Positions 10,219-22,612 of a stretch of DNA of 64,000 bases are shown here, piece by piece; position 1 is the stretch's first letter; every line of letters begins with the position of its first letter. The DNA is from Artocarpus heterophyllus. Lineage: Eukaryota; Streptophyta; Magnoliopsida; Rosales; Moraceae. The notes under the pieces were generated by a model, which ran no database searches, was not told where the DNA came from, and saw nothing but the letters and a program-made list of their open reading frames with translations. The position numbers and the translations under genes are program-made. The stretch lies in NCBI GenBank assembly GCA_025403435.1, contig CM046350.1:2572070-2636069 (forward strand). Direction: 5' to 3'.

Positions 10219-12016
10219 TCACGTCTCCTTAGAGGGAGTTATTTGGACGAGAATTGGACTCCTGACATCGTGCTTTCCATCACTCCAAACAAACCCTCCA
10301 AAGCGGTATCCTTCAAATCCATATCCCTTATCCTTGAGAGCAACTCCGAAGCTTTTCTCTTCACCAACGTGCTCAAACTTCAATATCCTGGGCTTAAAAG
10401 AGACCGAAACTCCGACAGGTGCACGAACTCTGACAACGTAGGTTCCCGGGGTTCCGACGTTCTTCACTGTCCGGGTCAAAGTCACGGAGCCATTGAGATT
10501 CGGAACCGTTACGGAAGGATAGTTGAAATCCACAACGGTGACATTCTTGGAAGGACACTTAAAAGGCTTGACGTTCAAGGCTTTGATCAGGGTCTGGTTG
10601 TAGCCGAGAGAGCAGAGGAAGGTGAGGTAGTCGTTGGTGGTCAAGTCGTAGACCAGACCGGGGTCCATGGCTTGGTTCGGTCGAATATGGCCTTGGCCGT
10701 AGTCAAATGGCGTCGCTTTTCGATAGTAGGTTGTCTGCGTTGCATTGCCTGTGTTATCTCTCGTTCTTGCTGTTAAGAAAGGAAAAAAAAATATATGTCA
10801 AGTTTTTCGAAAAGAAAATTGCAAGAAAATTAAGAAGATTGTCATGTAATGATACCGGTGGTGACAATAGCAGAGCGAATTGCGGCAGGGGACCAGTCGC
10901 GGTGGATCGTCTTGAGGAGGCCCGCGACTCCAGCGACGTGAGGGCACGACATGGACGTGCCGGATAAGACGTTGAAAGAGGCCTTGCGGGTGTCGCCCAA
11001 ATAGCCACTTAGGCTAACATCTTCGGCATATGCAGCAAAGATGTTCACTCCAGGAGCAGTGCTATCAGGCTGGAAAAATTGAGTTAAAATTATAAGCATC
11101 AAAAGTTTAGAGAATTGGGCTTTGTTTTGGTGGACTTTTGTAGGAACAATTAGAAAGACTTGAAATAGATTAAATTAGTTAAACTAATTAAATCACCTTA
11201 AGGATCTCGGGTGTAATAGTGTTGGGACCAACAGAAGAGAAAAATGCCATAACTGGAGCAGGTTTGTCTATCACGGTAGCTGGCTGGGGGCGAAAGAGTG
11301 GCTTGTGGATTTCTGTATAATATAACAAAGAAAAATCAATGGTTAAACAAAGTGTATGACTATCTTTGGTACAAAAAGGAGTGAAAAATGATACATTTAT
11401 AATGATTAAAAAAATTCATGGCATCAATCAATATAAATCAAATGCTAAAATTTGATGTATTTTTTATACGCAGATGCACTAATTTGACAATATATCGGAA
11501 ATAGGAATTTTAACATCTAAACTTAAAATAGAAAAAAAGTGTTAGAAGTCAAAGTGAGGGGAAATAGTAGAATAGATAAACATACCCTGCAGAAGCAACG
11601 TATGCAAGTAGAGACAAAGAGTCGTCATAAAAGAGATGTGATGTTGGCATGTAATATGGCCGGGGAGATACGTGTTGGCTTCAGTACAGAATGCTGTTGC
11701 AAATTATCAACCCCACGGCTCCTGCTAGAGCAGCATTTTCGGCCATGCTATGTTTTACAACATCGGCCCACTCACAAGCCAAGATCTTCCCCTTCACCTT
11801 AGCAGGATCCAGTGCACCTGATCCACACATCATTCTGCATAGCCAAGACAGTCACACATGTATGAGTTAAAGTGCTATACCCTAATTACGGAAATTGCAG
11901 AGTTTTGAAGTTTTTGTAGTAAATATAAAATTTATGATGTAAATGGTTTATTAACCCTTATATATGTAGTGTAAACATAATTATTTACACAATAAATGAG
12001 CTAATAATATAAATAA

Positions 12017-12366
12017 TGTTGTGAATCAAGTATGTGTAGATGCCACCTCTTGGTATTCCATGAGTTACATTCAAACATTTTATTGTAAATTTATAATTTA
12101 CGTTTAGACCATATTATCACCCCATTAAATCCCTCTTAATATTGTGCATTATGTCTCTCTTAATTGTATATGAAACCTATGTAAGTTATGTCTATTACCA
12201 TTACCTATAGTATGATGACTTGGCCTATAAATAGAAGTTGTACTAAGCTTGTAAGTTTTATCCCTCACAAGTAAAAGTATAGAAAGTTGTTTTGTCTCCA
12301 ATTTTTTCTTGTCTTTCTCTATTGTTCTCTTTAGTCTTTTGTTATACTTTGCTTTATTTCATAACA
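12017..12366 (+). repeat. 5' LTR of the copia element in the subtilase intron
   Basis: 350 bp, TG...CA ends, with a TATA-like CTATAAATAG near 12225 that probably belongs to the U3 promoter. It ends in a T/C-rich U5-like segment. Confidence 0.95.
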
Positions 12367-13061
12367 CGTTATCAGTACGAGTCTCTTGTCTGTGAGCTTT
12401 TACAAGTGTTGATTGCTCTTTGGTTCAATCACTTCTCGTTTTGAAAGGTATATTGTGCATATATCTTCACTGATATTTCTATAGTATAGTCATTCTCCCT
12501 TATAATACGAAAGACATGTCTACTTTATCTATTATTGAATATAGCTTTATATCAATTGCATACTCCTTCTTTGAGATTGGTATTTCTGTTGGCTTTTGAT
12601 CGTTTCATTAATTTTTTTTTATCATGTAAAATTAATTCTAGCAATTTCACCATCCATCACGTTGTTGATATGTTATATATGTGTGTAGTGTTAACTATTT
12701 GATGTATTACATTTGCTTTCAGGTTAGTAGTTGTATAATCCATCTTTGTTATAATTAATTGTTATATTATTAATTTCGTTTTATTACATTAACAAATTAT
12801 TTCTTTTATCATCAATAACTATATAATTAAAAAAATGAATTTATTGTATAAGTTTTCTTTTATCATTAATATGCTATTTTTTTCAATTAGTTTTAATGAC
12901 ATGATTTTCAATGAAAATTTTATTACAATATTTTTTATTTTCTATGCACGTGCATGATATTTGATATTCTCATATTGTAAATTTTGTCCTTTTGTTAATT
13001 AATTAAGAATAAATTATTGTAATTCTTATTGACTTTATTTTATTATATACTAGTTCGCACA
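12367..13061 (+). other. Copia leader region
   Basis: Untranslated leader between the 5' LTR and gag. It starts CGTTATCAGTACGAG, which keeps only the TATCAG core of the usual initiator-tRNA-Met primer-binding site. No coding region seen. Confidence 0.6.
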
Positions 13062-14111
13062 ATGTCGAATCTTACAAAGCTAGAGTTCGTTGCTCTTGAT
13101 ATTTCTGGCAATAATTATTTGACATGGACTCTTGATGCTGAGATCCACCTTGATGTTATGAATCTTGGTAATATAATAAAAGAAGGGAATGATGCATCCT
13201 CACAGGATCACACAAAAGCAATGATATTCCTTCGTCATCATCTCCATGAAGGATTGAAAACTGAATATTTGACGGTAAAAGATCCATATGTCATTTGGAA
13301 TAATTTAAAGGAAAGGTATGACCACCAAAAGACTGTAATTCTTCCTAAAGCTCGCTATAATTGGATGCACCTACGACTGCAAGATTTTAAAACTGTGAGC
13401 GGGTATAATTCAGCAATGTTTAAAATTACTTCTGAATTAAAATTATGCGGAGAGAGTGTTACTGATGAAGACATGTTAGAAAAAACATACTCTACTTTTC
13501 ATGCCTCTAATGTGCTTTTACAACAGCAATATTAAGAGCGAGGCTTTAAGAAATATTCTGAATTAATATCATGTCTTCTCGTTGCTGAACAAAATAATGA
13601 ACTGTTGATGAAAAATCATCAATCTCGCCCAACTGGATCAATGCCATTCCCTGAAGTAAATGTGGCATATGTTGAAGATCCTGAGCATGGTCTGCATGGT
13701 GGATGTGGTCGCAGTCGCGGTCGTGATCGTGGTCATGGTTATTATAACCAAAACTCCTCAAATTTCAAGAAAGTTGCATCTCACCATCAAAAATGGGAGA
13801 AGAATGAGGAGAAACAAGAAGAAAAGGGTTTTCAGAATAAAGCCCCTAAGAACAATGAATATACTTGCCATAGATGTGACATAAAAGGACATTGGAGACG
13901 TACATATTGCACGTCTAAACATTTTGTTGATCTTTACTAAGCTTCCTTAAAGGAGAAAGAAAAAGGTGCAGAGGCAAACTTTGTTGAGACAAAATTTACT
14001 GAATGCCATGATCCCACAGATTTTACACATTTGGAGGTTGCAGATTTCTTTGAGAATCATGATGGAAATTTTGAGAATTTAATTAGCGAGGGAAACATCA
14101 ATATGGCTTGA
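13062..14111 (+). pseudogene. Copia gag, decayed
   Basis: Starts MSNLTKLEFVALDISGNNYL, as in copia gag proteins, and stays in one frame to the nucleocapsid part. In-frame stops TAA occur at 13533-13535 and 13938-13940. The zinc knuckle reads CHRCDIKGHWRRTYC: tyrosine stands where the fourth ligand (Cys) of C-x2-C-x4-H-x4-C should be, and a cysteine follows one place later. An SRGRDRGHG-type basic stretch precedes it. The product cannot be full length. Confidence 0.85.
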
Positions 14112-14334
14112 AAAATGTTCTCCTACCAATCTATCCCGTTTTTTTTTTTTTTCTGGTGTGACCATAATTTTTAGTATGTTTTGATTTTTTTTTATTTTAG
14201 TTTGGTTGTAATTTGGGTGTGATTTTATTATGTTTTGTAATCTCCATATATTTTCTTATAAAAAAAAAAGGATTGTGTTTAGTATATTATTTTCTTATCT
14301 CTTTGTTTTATTTTTCATGAAGAGACATGGATTT

Positions 14335-17300
14335 CAAAAATCATTCCACCGGCATTAAAGTTAATGATGAAGCCTTTTGCCTAGTGGACAGTGGAACAAC
14401 ACACACTATTCTTAAAGATAAAAATATTTTTCCAATCTTATATTAGCTGAAGCTAATGTTAGTATAATATCTGGTGTTGCAAATCTCATTGAGGGCTTTG
14501 ATAGTGCTAATACATTATTACCTGGTGGCACAAAGTTTATGATTAACGACGCTATGTATTCTAGTAGATCAAAAAGAAATCTACTAAGTTTTAAAGATAT
14601 ACATCGTAATGGTTATCATATTGAGACAACAAATGAAAGAGACGTTGAATATCTTTATATTACATCTAATGTCTCAAGAAGGAAACAAATATTGGAAAAG
14701 CTACCAGCATACTTTTATGGATTGTATTATACATTTATAAATCTAATTGAATCCTATGTGGTAATGAACGAAGAATCCAAAGATTCAAGGAATTTTATTG
14801 TTTGGCACAACCGTTTAGGTCATCCAGGTTCAATAATGATGCGAAGGATTATAGAAAATTCAAATGGACATCCTTTAAAGAACCAAAAGAGTCTTTTGTC
14901 CAAAGATTTTTCATGTGCTGCTTGTTTTCAAGGAAAACTAATTATAAGGCTATCCCCAATGAAAGTTAGAATTGAATCTCCTATATTTTTAGAACGAATT
15001 CAACGAAATATATGTGCATCTATTATTTCATCATGTGGACTATTTCAGTATTTTATGGTGCTAATAGATGCATCAATACGTTGGTCACATATTTGTTTAT
15101 TATTTACTCGCAATGTTGCATTTGCGAGACTCCTTGCATAAATAATCTGATTATGAGCACAATTCTCAGATTATACAATCAAGAAAATTCATCTAGATAA
15201 TGCAGGAGAATTTACATCCCAAGCCTTTAATGATTATTGCATGTCAATTGGGATTACTGTTGAGTGCTGCTCATATGTACACTCAAAATGGATTAGCAGA
15301 ATCCTTTATTAAAAGGTTGAAATTAATTGCTAGGCCTTTACTTATGAGAACAAAATTGCCTAGCTCTGCTTGGGGACATACCATATTACATGCTGCAACA
15401 CTTATTCGCATAAGGCCTACTACATATCATAAATACTCCCCATTACAGCTTGTTTCTGGTAAAGAGCCAGATATTTTCCATTTGAGAATTTTTAGTTGTG
15501 CAGTATATGTCCCAATTGCTTCACCACAGCGTACTAAGATGGGTCCTCAAAGGAGACTGGGAATTTATGTTGGATTTGAATCCCCATCAATAATTAAATA
15601 TCTCGAACCTTTAACAGGTAACCTCTTTACAACACGATTTATCAATTGTCAATTTGATGAGATAATTTTCCCAACATTAGGGGGAGATAAACAATAGCTG
15701 AAAAAATAAGAAATTTCATGCAATGCATTATCATTATCTCACTTTGATCCTCGTACAAATCAATGTGACTTAGAAGTTCAAAAAATTATCCATTTGCAAA
15801 AGGTCGCAAATCAGTTACCAGATGCATTTACTGATGTCAAGAAAGTGACAAAATCACATATGCCAGCTGAAAATGCTCCTATTCGAATTGATCTTCCTAC
15901 CGAAAAAATTATTAATATGGTAGCAAATGAATCTAAGGCACGCCAGAATCGTGGTAGACCCATCGGTTCTAAGGATAAAAATCCAAGAAAGAAAAAGGAG
16001 CTAAATAATAAGCAAGTTCGCATTTCCAATGTTATTAATGTTCATGAAGAGCCTAGTATAAAAATAGTTAAAATAGCTGAAGAATTAACCCCAGAAGAGG
16101 TTCAAGTATTTGAAAAAGATGTTAGTGAAGAGATCTTAATAAGCTATGTCACTTCAGGAAAGAGATGGAACCGAAAGAAAATTGTTGTCGACAACATATT
16201 TGCATATGCAGTAGCTCTTGATATTACAGAAGAAAACGAGGACCTTGAACCAAAGTCTGTTGAAGAATGTCAGTGTAGAAATGATTGGCCAAAATGGAAA
16301 GATGCAATCCAAGTAGAATTAAATTCACTTGAAAAACGTCAAGTTTTTGGGCCTGTTGTCCAAACACCTGAATGTAAAACCTGTAGGCTACAAGTGGGTA
16401 TTTGTGCGGAAGCGTAATGAAAAAAATGAAGTTGTCAGATATAAAACACGACTTGTTGCACAAGGCTTTTCGCAAAGACCTGGTATTGATTATGAGAAGA
16501 CATATTCGCCAGTGGTATATGCAATTACATTTAGATTTTTGATTAGCCTAGCAGTTTCAAAAGGACTTCACATGCATCTAATGGATGTTGTAATGGCCTA
16601 TCTGTATGGGTCACTTGATAGTGACATTTACATGAAAGTCCCTAAAAGCCTAAAAATGCCTGAAACATGCAATTCAAAACCCTGGGAAATGTATTCAATA
16701 AAATTACAAAGATCTTTGTATGGATTAAAGCAATCTGGATATATGTGGCATAATCGTCTCAGTGAATACCTTTTGAAAGAATGATATATTAACAATCTAA
16801 TTTGTCCATGTGTTTTTATTAAAAGGTATAAGTCTGGATTTGCTATTATTGCAGTTTATATTGACGATTTGAATATCATTAGGACTCATGAAGAGCTTAC
16901 AGATACAATAACATATTTGAAAAATGAATTTGAAATGAAGGACTTAGGAAAAATAAAATTCTGTCTCGGCTTGCAGATCGAGCATTTATCAGAAAGGATT
17001 TTTGTTCATCAGTCAACATATATTGAAAAGGTATTAAAGCGTTTTAATATGGATAAATCTCATCCAATGAGTTCTCCCATGGTTGTACGATCCCTTGATG
17101 TGAAAAATGATCATTTTCGCCCTTGAGATGAAGAAGAAGAAATTCTAGGTCCAGAAGTACCATATCTTAGTGCTATTGGTGCACTAATGTATCTTGCTAA
17201 TTGCACAAGACCTGACATATCATTCTCTGTTAGCTTACTAGTGAGAATTGGAATGGTGTTAAACAAATACTTCGTTATCTTCATGGTACAACAGATATGG

Positions 17301-17830
17301 GTCTCTATTATACACAGGATTCCAAGTCGGAATTGATTGGATATGCAGATGTAGGATATTTGTCTGATCCACATAAAGCACGATCACAAACAGGTTATTT
17401 GTTTACATATGGTGGTATAGCTATATCGCGGCGTTCAACAAAACAAACCCTAACTGCCACATCTTCAAATCATGCTGAGATATTGGCAATTCACGAGGCA
17501 AGTCGAGAATGTGTATGGTTAAGATCCCTGGTGCAACATATAAGAGAAACATGTAATCTTTCATTCAACAAAGAAAGTCCAACTGTGTTGTATAAAGATA
17601 ATGCAGCCTGTATAGCTCAACTCAAAGGGGGTTACATAAAAGGAGACAAAACAAAACACATTTCACCAAAATTCTTTTTCATGCGCGAGCTTCAAAATAA
17701 AGGAGAGATCGACGTACATCAAATTTGCTCCAGTGACAATTTGGCATATTTGTTTACAAAGACACTTCCTACAACAACATTTGAGAAGTTGGTACACAAA
17801 ATTGGTATGCGTCAACTTAGAGATCTTTGA
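14335..17830 (+). pseudogene. Copia pol (protease, integrase, RT, RNase H), decayed
   Basis: Readable pieces in order: aspartic protease CLVDSGTTHT near 14375-14405; GAG-pre-integrase and integrase zinc finger (VWHNRLGHPG, then CAACFQGK); integrase core with LDNAGEF near 15195 and NGLAESFIKRL near 15290; reverse transcriptase with LMDVVMAYLYGSLD and AVYIDDL (near 16860); RNase H with YADVGYLSDPHKARSQTGY and TKHISPKFFF. Frameshifts occur near 14432, 15150-15270, 16350-16390 and 17240, and stops at 16782 and 17124. The segment expected to hold the first integrase Asp reads NICASI, so that residue appears lost. Non-autonomous as it stands. Confidence 0.88.
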
Positions 17831-18067
17831 AAAAGAGATGTTGATATGAGGGGGAGACACTGCATATTGTACTCTTTTTTCCTTGGCCTAGGTTTTTGTT
17901 CCATTGGGTTTTTTTGGCAAGGTTTTTAATGAGGCAATCCTAGATGCAGAACATACAAGAATTATGTACTCTTTTTTCCTTCACTAAGATTTTTTCCCAT
18001 TGTGGTTTTTTCTTGGTAAGGTTTTTAATGAGGCATATTCTTTGTATGGTGGACATCCAAGGGGGAG

Positions 18068-18417
18068 TGTTGTGAATCAAGTATGTGTGGATGCCACCTC
18101 TTGGTATTCCATGAGTTACATTCAAACATTTTATTGCAAATTTATAATTTACATTTAGACCACATTATCACCCCATTAAATCCCTCTTAATATTGTGCAT
18201 TATGTATCTCTTAATTGTATATGAAACCTATGTAAGTTATGTCTATTACCATTACCTATAGTATGATAACTTGGCCTATAAATAGAAGTTGTACTAAGCT
18301 TGTAAGTTTTATCTCTCACAAATAAAAATATAGAAAGTTGTTTTGTCTTCAATTTTCTCTTGTCTTTCTCTATTGTTCTCTTTAGTCTTTTGTTATACCT
18401 TGCTTTATTTCATAACA
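18068..18417 (+). repeat. 3' LTR of the copia element in the subtilase intron
   Basis: 350 bp, collinear with the 5' LTR and differing at about a dozen sites, eleven of which appear to be transitions. Preceded by the polypurine tract ending at 18067 and followed by the TSD AATAA. Confidence 0.95.
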
Positions 18418-20745
18418 AATAATGCATTTATTTTCTTTTTGACTACATTGAAAATGCTATAAAAAATGATATATCACACTATTTTTTTCATACATGTGAA
18501 AGCGATTAAAAAAAAGAATATCTTTTACGTGCCCGCCTAGTTTTTTCACGTAGTAAATAAACTACTATAAATATTTTCAAAACTTGGCATTTAATTCAAA
18601 AAGTTTTAAAAATCAGCTTTATTCTCCCCCAAGATGAAGTTAAGATTTTCTTACCAAAAGGAAATTAAAAAAAAAAAAAAAAGAATGATGAAATAAAATT
18701 TATTAATCCTTACGCATCGGCGCTAGAGGCGTTAGCAAGCCTAGCTTGTGCACCAGTGATTAGAGGGTAGAATTTCTGTTCTTTTAGAGGGTGGGAAAGA
18801 CCTAATCCCTGGCAGTTATATAAAATAAAAGAAGAAGTAAATATGTATGTGTGTATGTATATATGTTAAACATTGTAAAAAATTTGTACCTTTAGGCGCA
18901 AACCATTCTGGAGCTCAACAACAGCTTCGAACTCTCTGTCTGAAGAACTTGCTGCAACAGTGATAATCCAAGGCGCGATGTTTGTGACACTTCCTGGGTA
19001 TGGTCCTTCGTTTCCAGCAGAGGCAACAACCACAATGCCCTTCTTCGTGGCATGGAAAGCGCCAATTGCCAGTCCGTCTCCCCAATATTCACAAGGATAT
19101 CCACCAACCGATATAGAAATGACATCCACACCGTCATGTATGGCCATATCAAAACTACTCAAGATATCAGACTCGAGACACGCGCCGCCAATGACAGTTG
19201 GCGGCCAGCAGGCCTTGTAGGTTGCGACGCGGGCTCTCGGGGCACCGCCTTTGGCAGTCCCTTTTCCTTCGCCCATAATGTTGGCTCCGGGGACAAAGTT
19301 GCCGGCAGCTGTGGATAGAGTGTGACTTCCATGACCTTCATGGTCACGTGGAGTCCGGTCGGTAGAGTTGATCGTCAGTCCCCAGGACTCGTAGCCTTTG
19401 ACGGAGTACCTTGCTCCTATGAGCTTCCTTGTAAAGTTAAAAAAGAAGAAGAAGAAGAAGAATACTATTTATTAATTTTTTAGGGTAAATAATATGTATG
19501 AATTGGGGACTAGGAGAATAAAATTAATGAAGAATAAAATAGAAGGTAACCTGTTGCAAGTGAATTCATCCTTAAATTTCTCGCAGGATCCTTTCCACCT
19601 TGATGTAATGGGTCCATAGCCTTCATAGTGAGAAGCTCTTCGTGGGCCAAACACCTAGCATTAATATTCACAATAAATAAATAAATTACAAAAATAAATA
19701 AATTTTGTTCATTTAAAAATGTCGTCTAAAAAATCACTAATTTATTTTAGATTTATGAATAGAGTATTTGAATGAAGATTTAAATTTTTGTGAGAGAAAA
19801 TACTGTAGCAAAATGATTCAAACCGTGATTCGAACCACGAAACAAACGGGCCTGAAGAATGTTACAATTTTAGTGACTCCAATAACCCCATGCATGATGA
19901 AAGGAAGTAGTGCAAAACAAAAACGAAATGCAAATTGATGTCGTTTTATATACCAGTGTCGATATTTCCAATAATTGTGTCTTCTCCAAATCTTGCCTTC
20001 GCCCAAATAGAATCAGGATTTAAAGCACCATGCTCATCTTCAAGCATCATGAAACCCCATGAACGTGTGGTATGTAATTTCAACGCTCTGTCTTCGAACA
20101 CTGACACAACTTTTGGGTCCTCTGCAATATTCCCAGTAACAATTACAAATTTTTTCGTAAGGGAGAATGTCAAAATACTCATATAATTTTAACATAATAT
20201 AACGTGTAATTAATTAATTAAAATTTGAATTAATTCTAATTACCAGCAATTTGGGCTGCTTCTTCCTCCTCAAGTAAAGAAGCAAAACCATTGATATCCC
20301 TGTCGTACGAGATGAATATGGATTCTTTGGCCTTCTCTTTGCTGTGTCACGCATGATCATCACAAAAATCAAACTACACTTAGAAGAGAAATGAGAAACA
20401 AAAAAAGGAAGGAAAAAAAAAAGAAAAAAAATTACAAAATACAATAATAATATTATTATACCTTCCGAGAAAAGAACCAAGGAATTCATGATGAGAATCA
20501 GCCGCACGATCAAGATCAGCTTCTGTGATTTCAGGTCCATGTGTATGTGATCCCAAGTACACTATGTATGGCTTTTTACATAATAAGCCAGAAAAACAAC
20601 GTTAATATAAAGTGTCATATAAGAGAACAATTCATATATAGTAGAATAATATTCGTATATATACTTTTTTTGTTGCAAGAGCTGGAACATGTAGGGAAAA
20701 AAGAATGAGAAATTGGACGATGATTGAAGGGTTTAGAAGCCCCAT

Positions 20746-22254
20746 CTCTGCGTGCTTTTCGGTCAAATTAAACTGATAGACAAAAAGCTTGGAAGAAATG
20801 AGAGTATATGTAGGGCTTTCGTCTCATTCAAACAAAAATGCTTTAAAAACAAAAAAAAAATGGCGGTTAAGATATTCAGTTGTAGGTAGTTGCAAAATAG
20901 ATCCTTCTTTGAAAAAAAAAATTCTTGTAAAAAATGTATCGGGATTCTTATAAAGGCTAATACCTTACTTTTTTAAATAAATAGAAATCTGTTACCTAGT
21001 TCACAAATAAAGAAATAAAACGAAATGAACATCTGGTACACAATTAATATGGGACGTTGCTAAAGCCAAACCTCAGCGTACGGTATATAGCTTAGAATAT
21101 ATGTACGTAACAAAATGAATAAAATTAGTGGGGAAAAAAGATTCATAGAATCTGATGTTTTAAAAGATAGTTTATAATGTTTTCAAGTTTGCATAATCTC
21201 ATGAGCTCCTTATTGCCAAGTTCATAAAAATCTGGCGCCTCTTTACGTTGTCTTATAATTGAATTGAAAGTGAGCAAAACAAAAAGGTAATCCTTTATTT
21301 TTTTTCTTTGGCAAACGTCGGAGTTTTTTTTTTTTTTTTTTTTATATATATATATGATATGCTAGCTATGAGAGGTTATAAAAAAAATATTAGCTTAGAA
21401 TTTTATTAAGGTAATATTTTTTAGCACTAATAAAAAAAATAACAATCCTCAAAATTATATATATACTATTTTAAATAAACAAAATCAATCCATTGTTATT
21501 TTAAAAAAATTAAATAAATGCAGTTCAAAATGAATAAAACAAAATGAAATTTCCTTCTAACTAATCTTTCGTTTCTAAGGGTCGATACCTTATTATTTAA
21601 ATAAAAATAAATCCATTTTTATGTCAAAAAAACTCCTCTAAAAAAACCTAGTTACTATTTTAAGTATAAAAATCAATAAATTGTTAAAATAAAATGAAAA
21701 TCTTCTATTAACTAATAATCTTTGTTTTTCCTGAGAATCTTCTAATAAGATAGTGAGTTGTTGGTTAATTGGGTTTTTTATTAAAAAAAAAAAGCTTAGA
21801 AAATGTAAATGTATAAATAATTTAAAGGTAATCTTGTGTAGTTATTTTTTTAGAGTACGTGTTTAGTACCATTAACATATATGTACTATCTTTTTAGGGT
21901 TGAAAAAGATCATCAAACATCATGCACCGCACATATTATCACGACTACATGATATACTTGTTGAAAAAATAAAAGTCAATACTCAGCGATAAAAATAGTT
22001 AATAATGGTTAATAAAATCCAACGTAAAAAAGAAACAAAAACTTAAGAAGAAAAACAAAAACAAAAACAAAAACAAAAGGCATGTTCCAAATAAGAACGT
22101 TTGAACAAAAAGACGACAGTTAATTAAAGCGACGAAATAATTAATAAACGACGGCGTGTCTATAACGACCACCGTGCATTAGACGTCAACAAATCGCTCA
22201 AACAACATAATTAAAGTACGCAAAAACGACAACATCTACTTTCTTAGAAACGAC

Positions 22255-22289
<35 letters not shown>

Positions 22290-22612
22290 CATTGATTTAG
22301 AATGTTAGACATCAACACATAGGTATCTGTAAACGGAAACAGTACTTTTAAAACTACTCTACTCGAAGCATCTGGTACTTAATCAGCATAAAGAATTTCG
22401 TTAATTCATTAATTTCTTTTTAAAAAAATTATAGCAGTGTATATTCCAGTCAAATGGTTGAGTTAAAAAAATTGTCCAAAACCCAATAAACCTATATAAC
22501 TAAATGATCAAACCTATCACTAAAGAGGCTGAAAAGCACAAAAAAATATATATATATTCCTATTGTATAATATGGTATCTCAACCAAAAAGACTCGCAAT
22601 GTTTGTTCGTGA
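20746..22612. other. Intergenic between the two subtilase copies
   Basis: AT-rich spacer of 1.9 kb that should hold the promoter of the pseudogene copy and the 3' end of the intact copy. It contains a poly-T/(TA)n tract near 21326-21356 and (AT)n at about 22258-22282. No gene seen. Confidence 0.6.

Larger units (their letters stand above)
12017..18417 (+). mobile_element. Ty1/copia LTR retrotransposon, 6401 bp, in an intron, antisense to the host gene
   Basis: Two 350-bp LTRs (12017-12366 and 18068-18417) begin TGTTGTGAATC and end CATAACA. The 5-bp TSD AATAA sits at 12012-12016 and 18418-18422. A polypurine tract AAGGGGGAG abuts the 3' LTR. A degenerate primer-binding region (TTATCAG) follows the 5' LTR. 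Domain order gag, protease, integrase, reverse transcriptase, RNase H is that of copia. The LTRs differ at about 12 of 350 positions, nearly all transitions, so the insertion is not very recent. The internal genes are decayed. Confidence 0.96.
10219..20745 (-). pseudogene. SBT5-type subtilisin-like protease pseudogene, interrupted by a copia element
   Basis: Eleven exons line up one-to-one with the intact paralogue: 20665-20745, 20462-20571, 20244-20341, 19954-20121, 19551-19654, 18890-19427, 18714-18808, 11586-11834, 11197-11312, 10856-11069 and 10219-10769. Signal peptide (MGLLNPSIIVQF start), I9 propeptide, catalytic Asp (NIDTG), His (GHGSHT), Asn (SAGNEGP), Ser ([10 protein letters not shown]) and the C-terminal fibronectin-III-like domain are all still readable. 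It cannot make a full protein. Exon 5 is 104 bp against 106 in the paralogue, which shifts the frame near 19630 and exposes TGA. Exon 8 has an in-frame TGA at 11681-11683. Exon 9 has a net +1 base near 11280 at a GCTGGCTG repeat. Intron 7 (11835-18713) carries a 6.4-kb copia element. Splice sites are otherwise conserved, which suggests recent loss. Confidence 0.9.

Noticed and set aside
10243..10776. Plus-strand ORF of 177 codons
   Set aside because: Antisense shadow of the last subtilase exon; the minus strand has the conserved protein.
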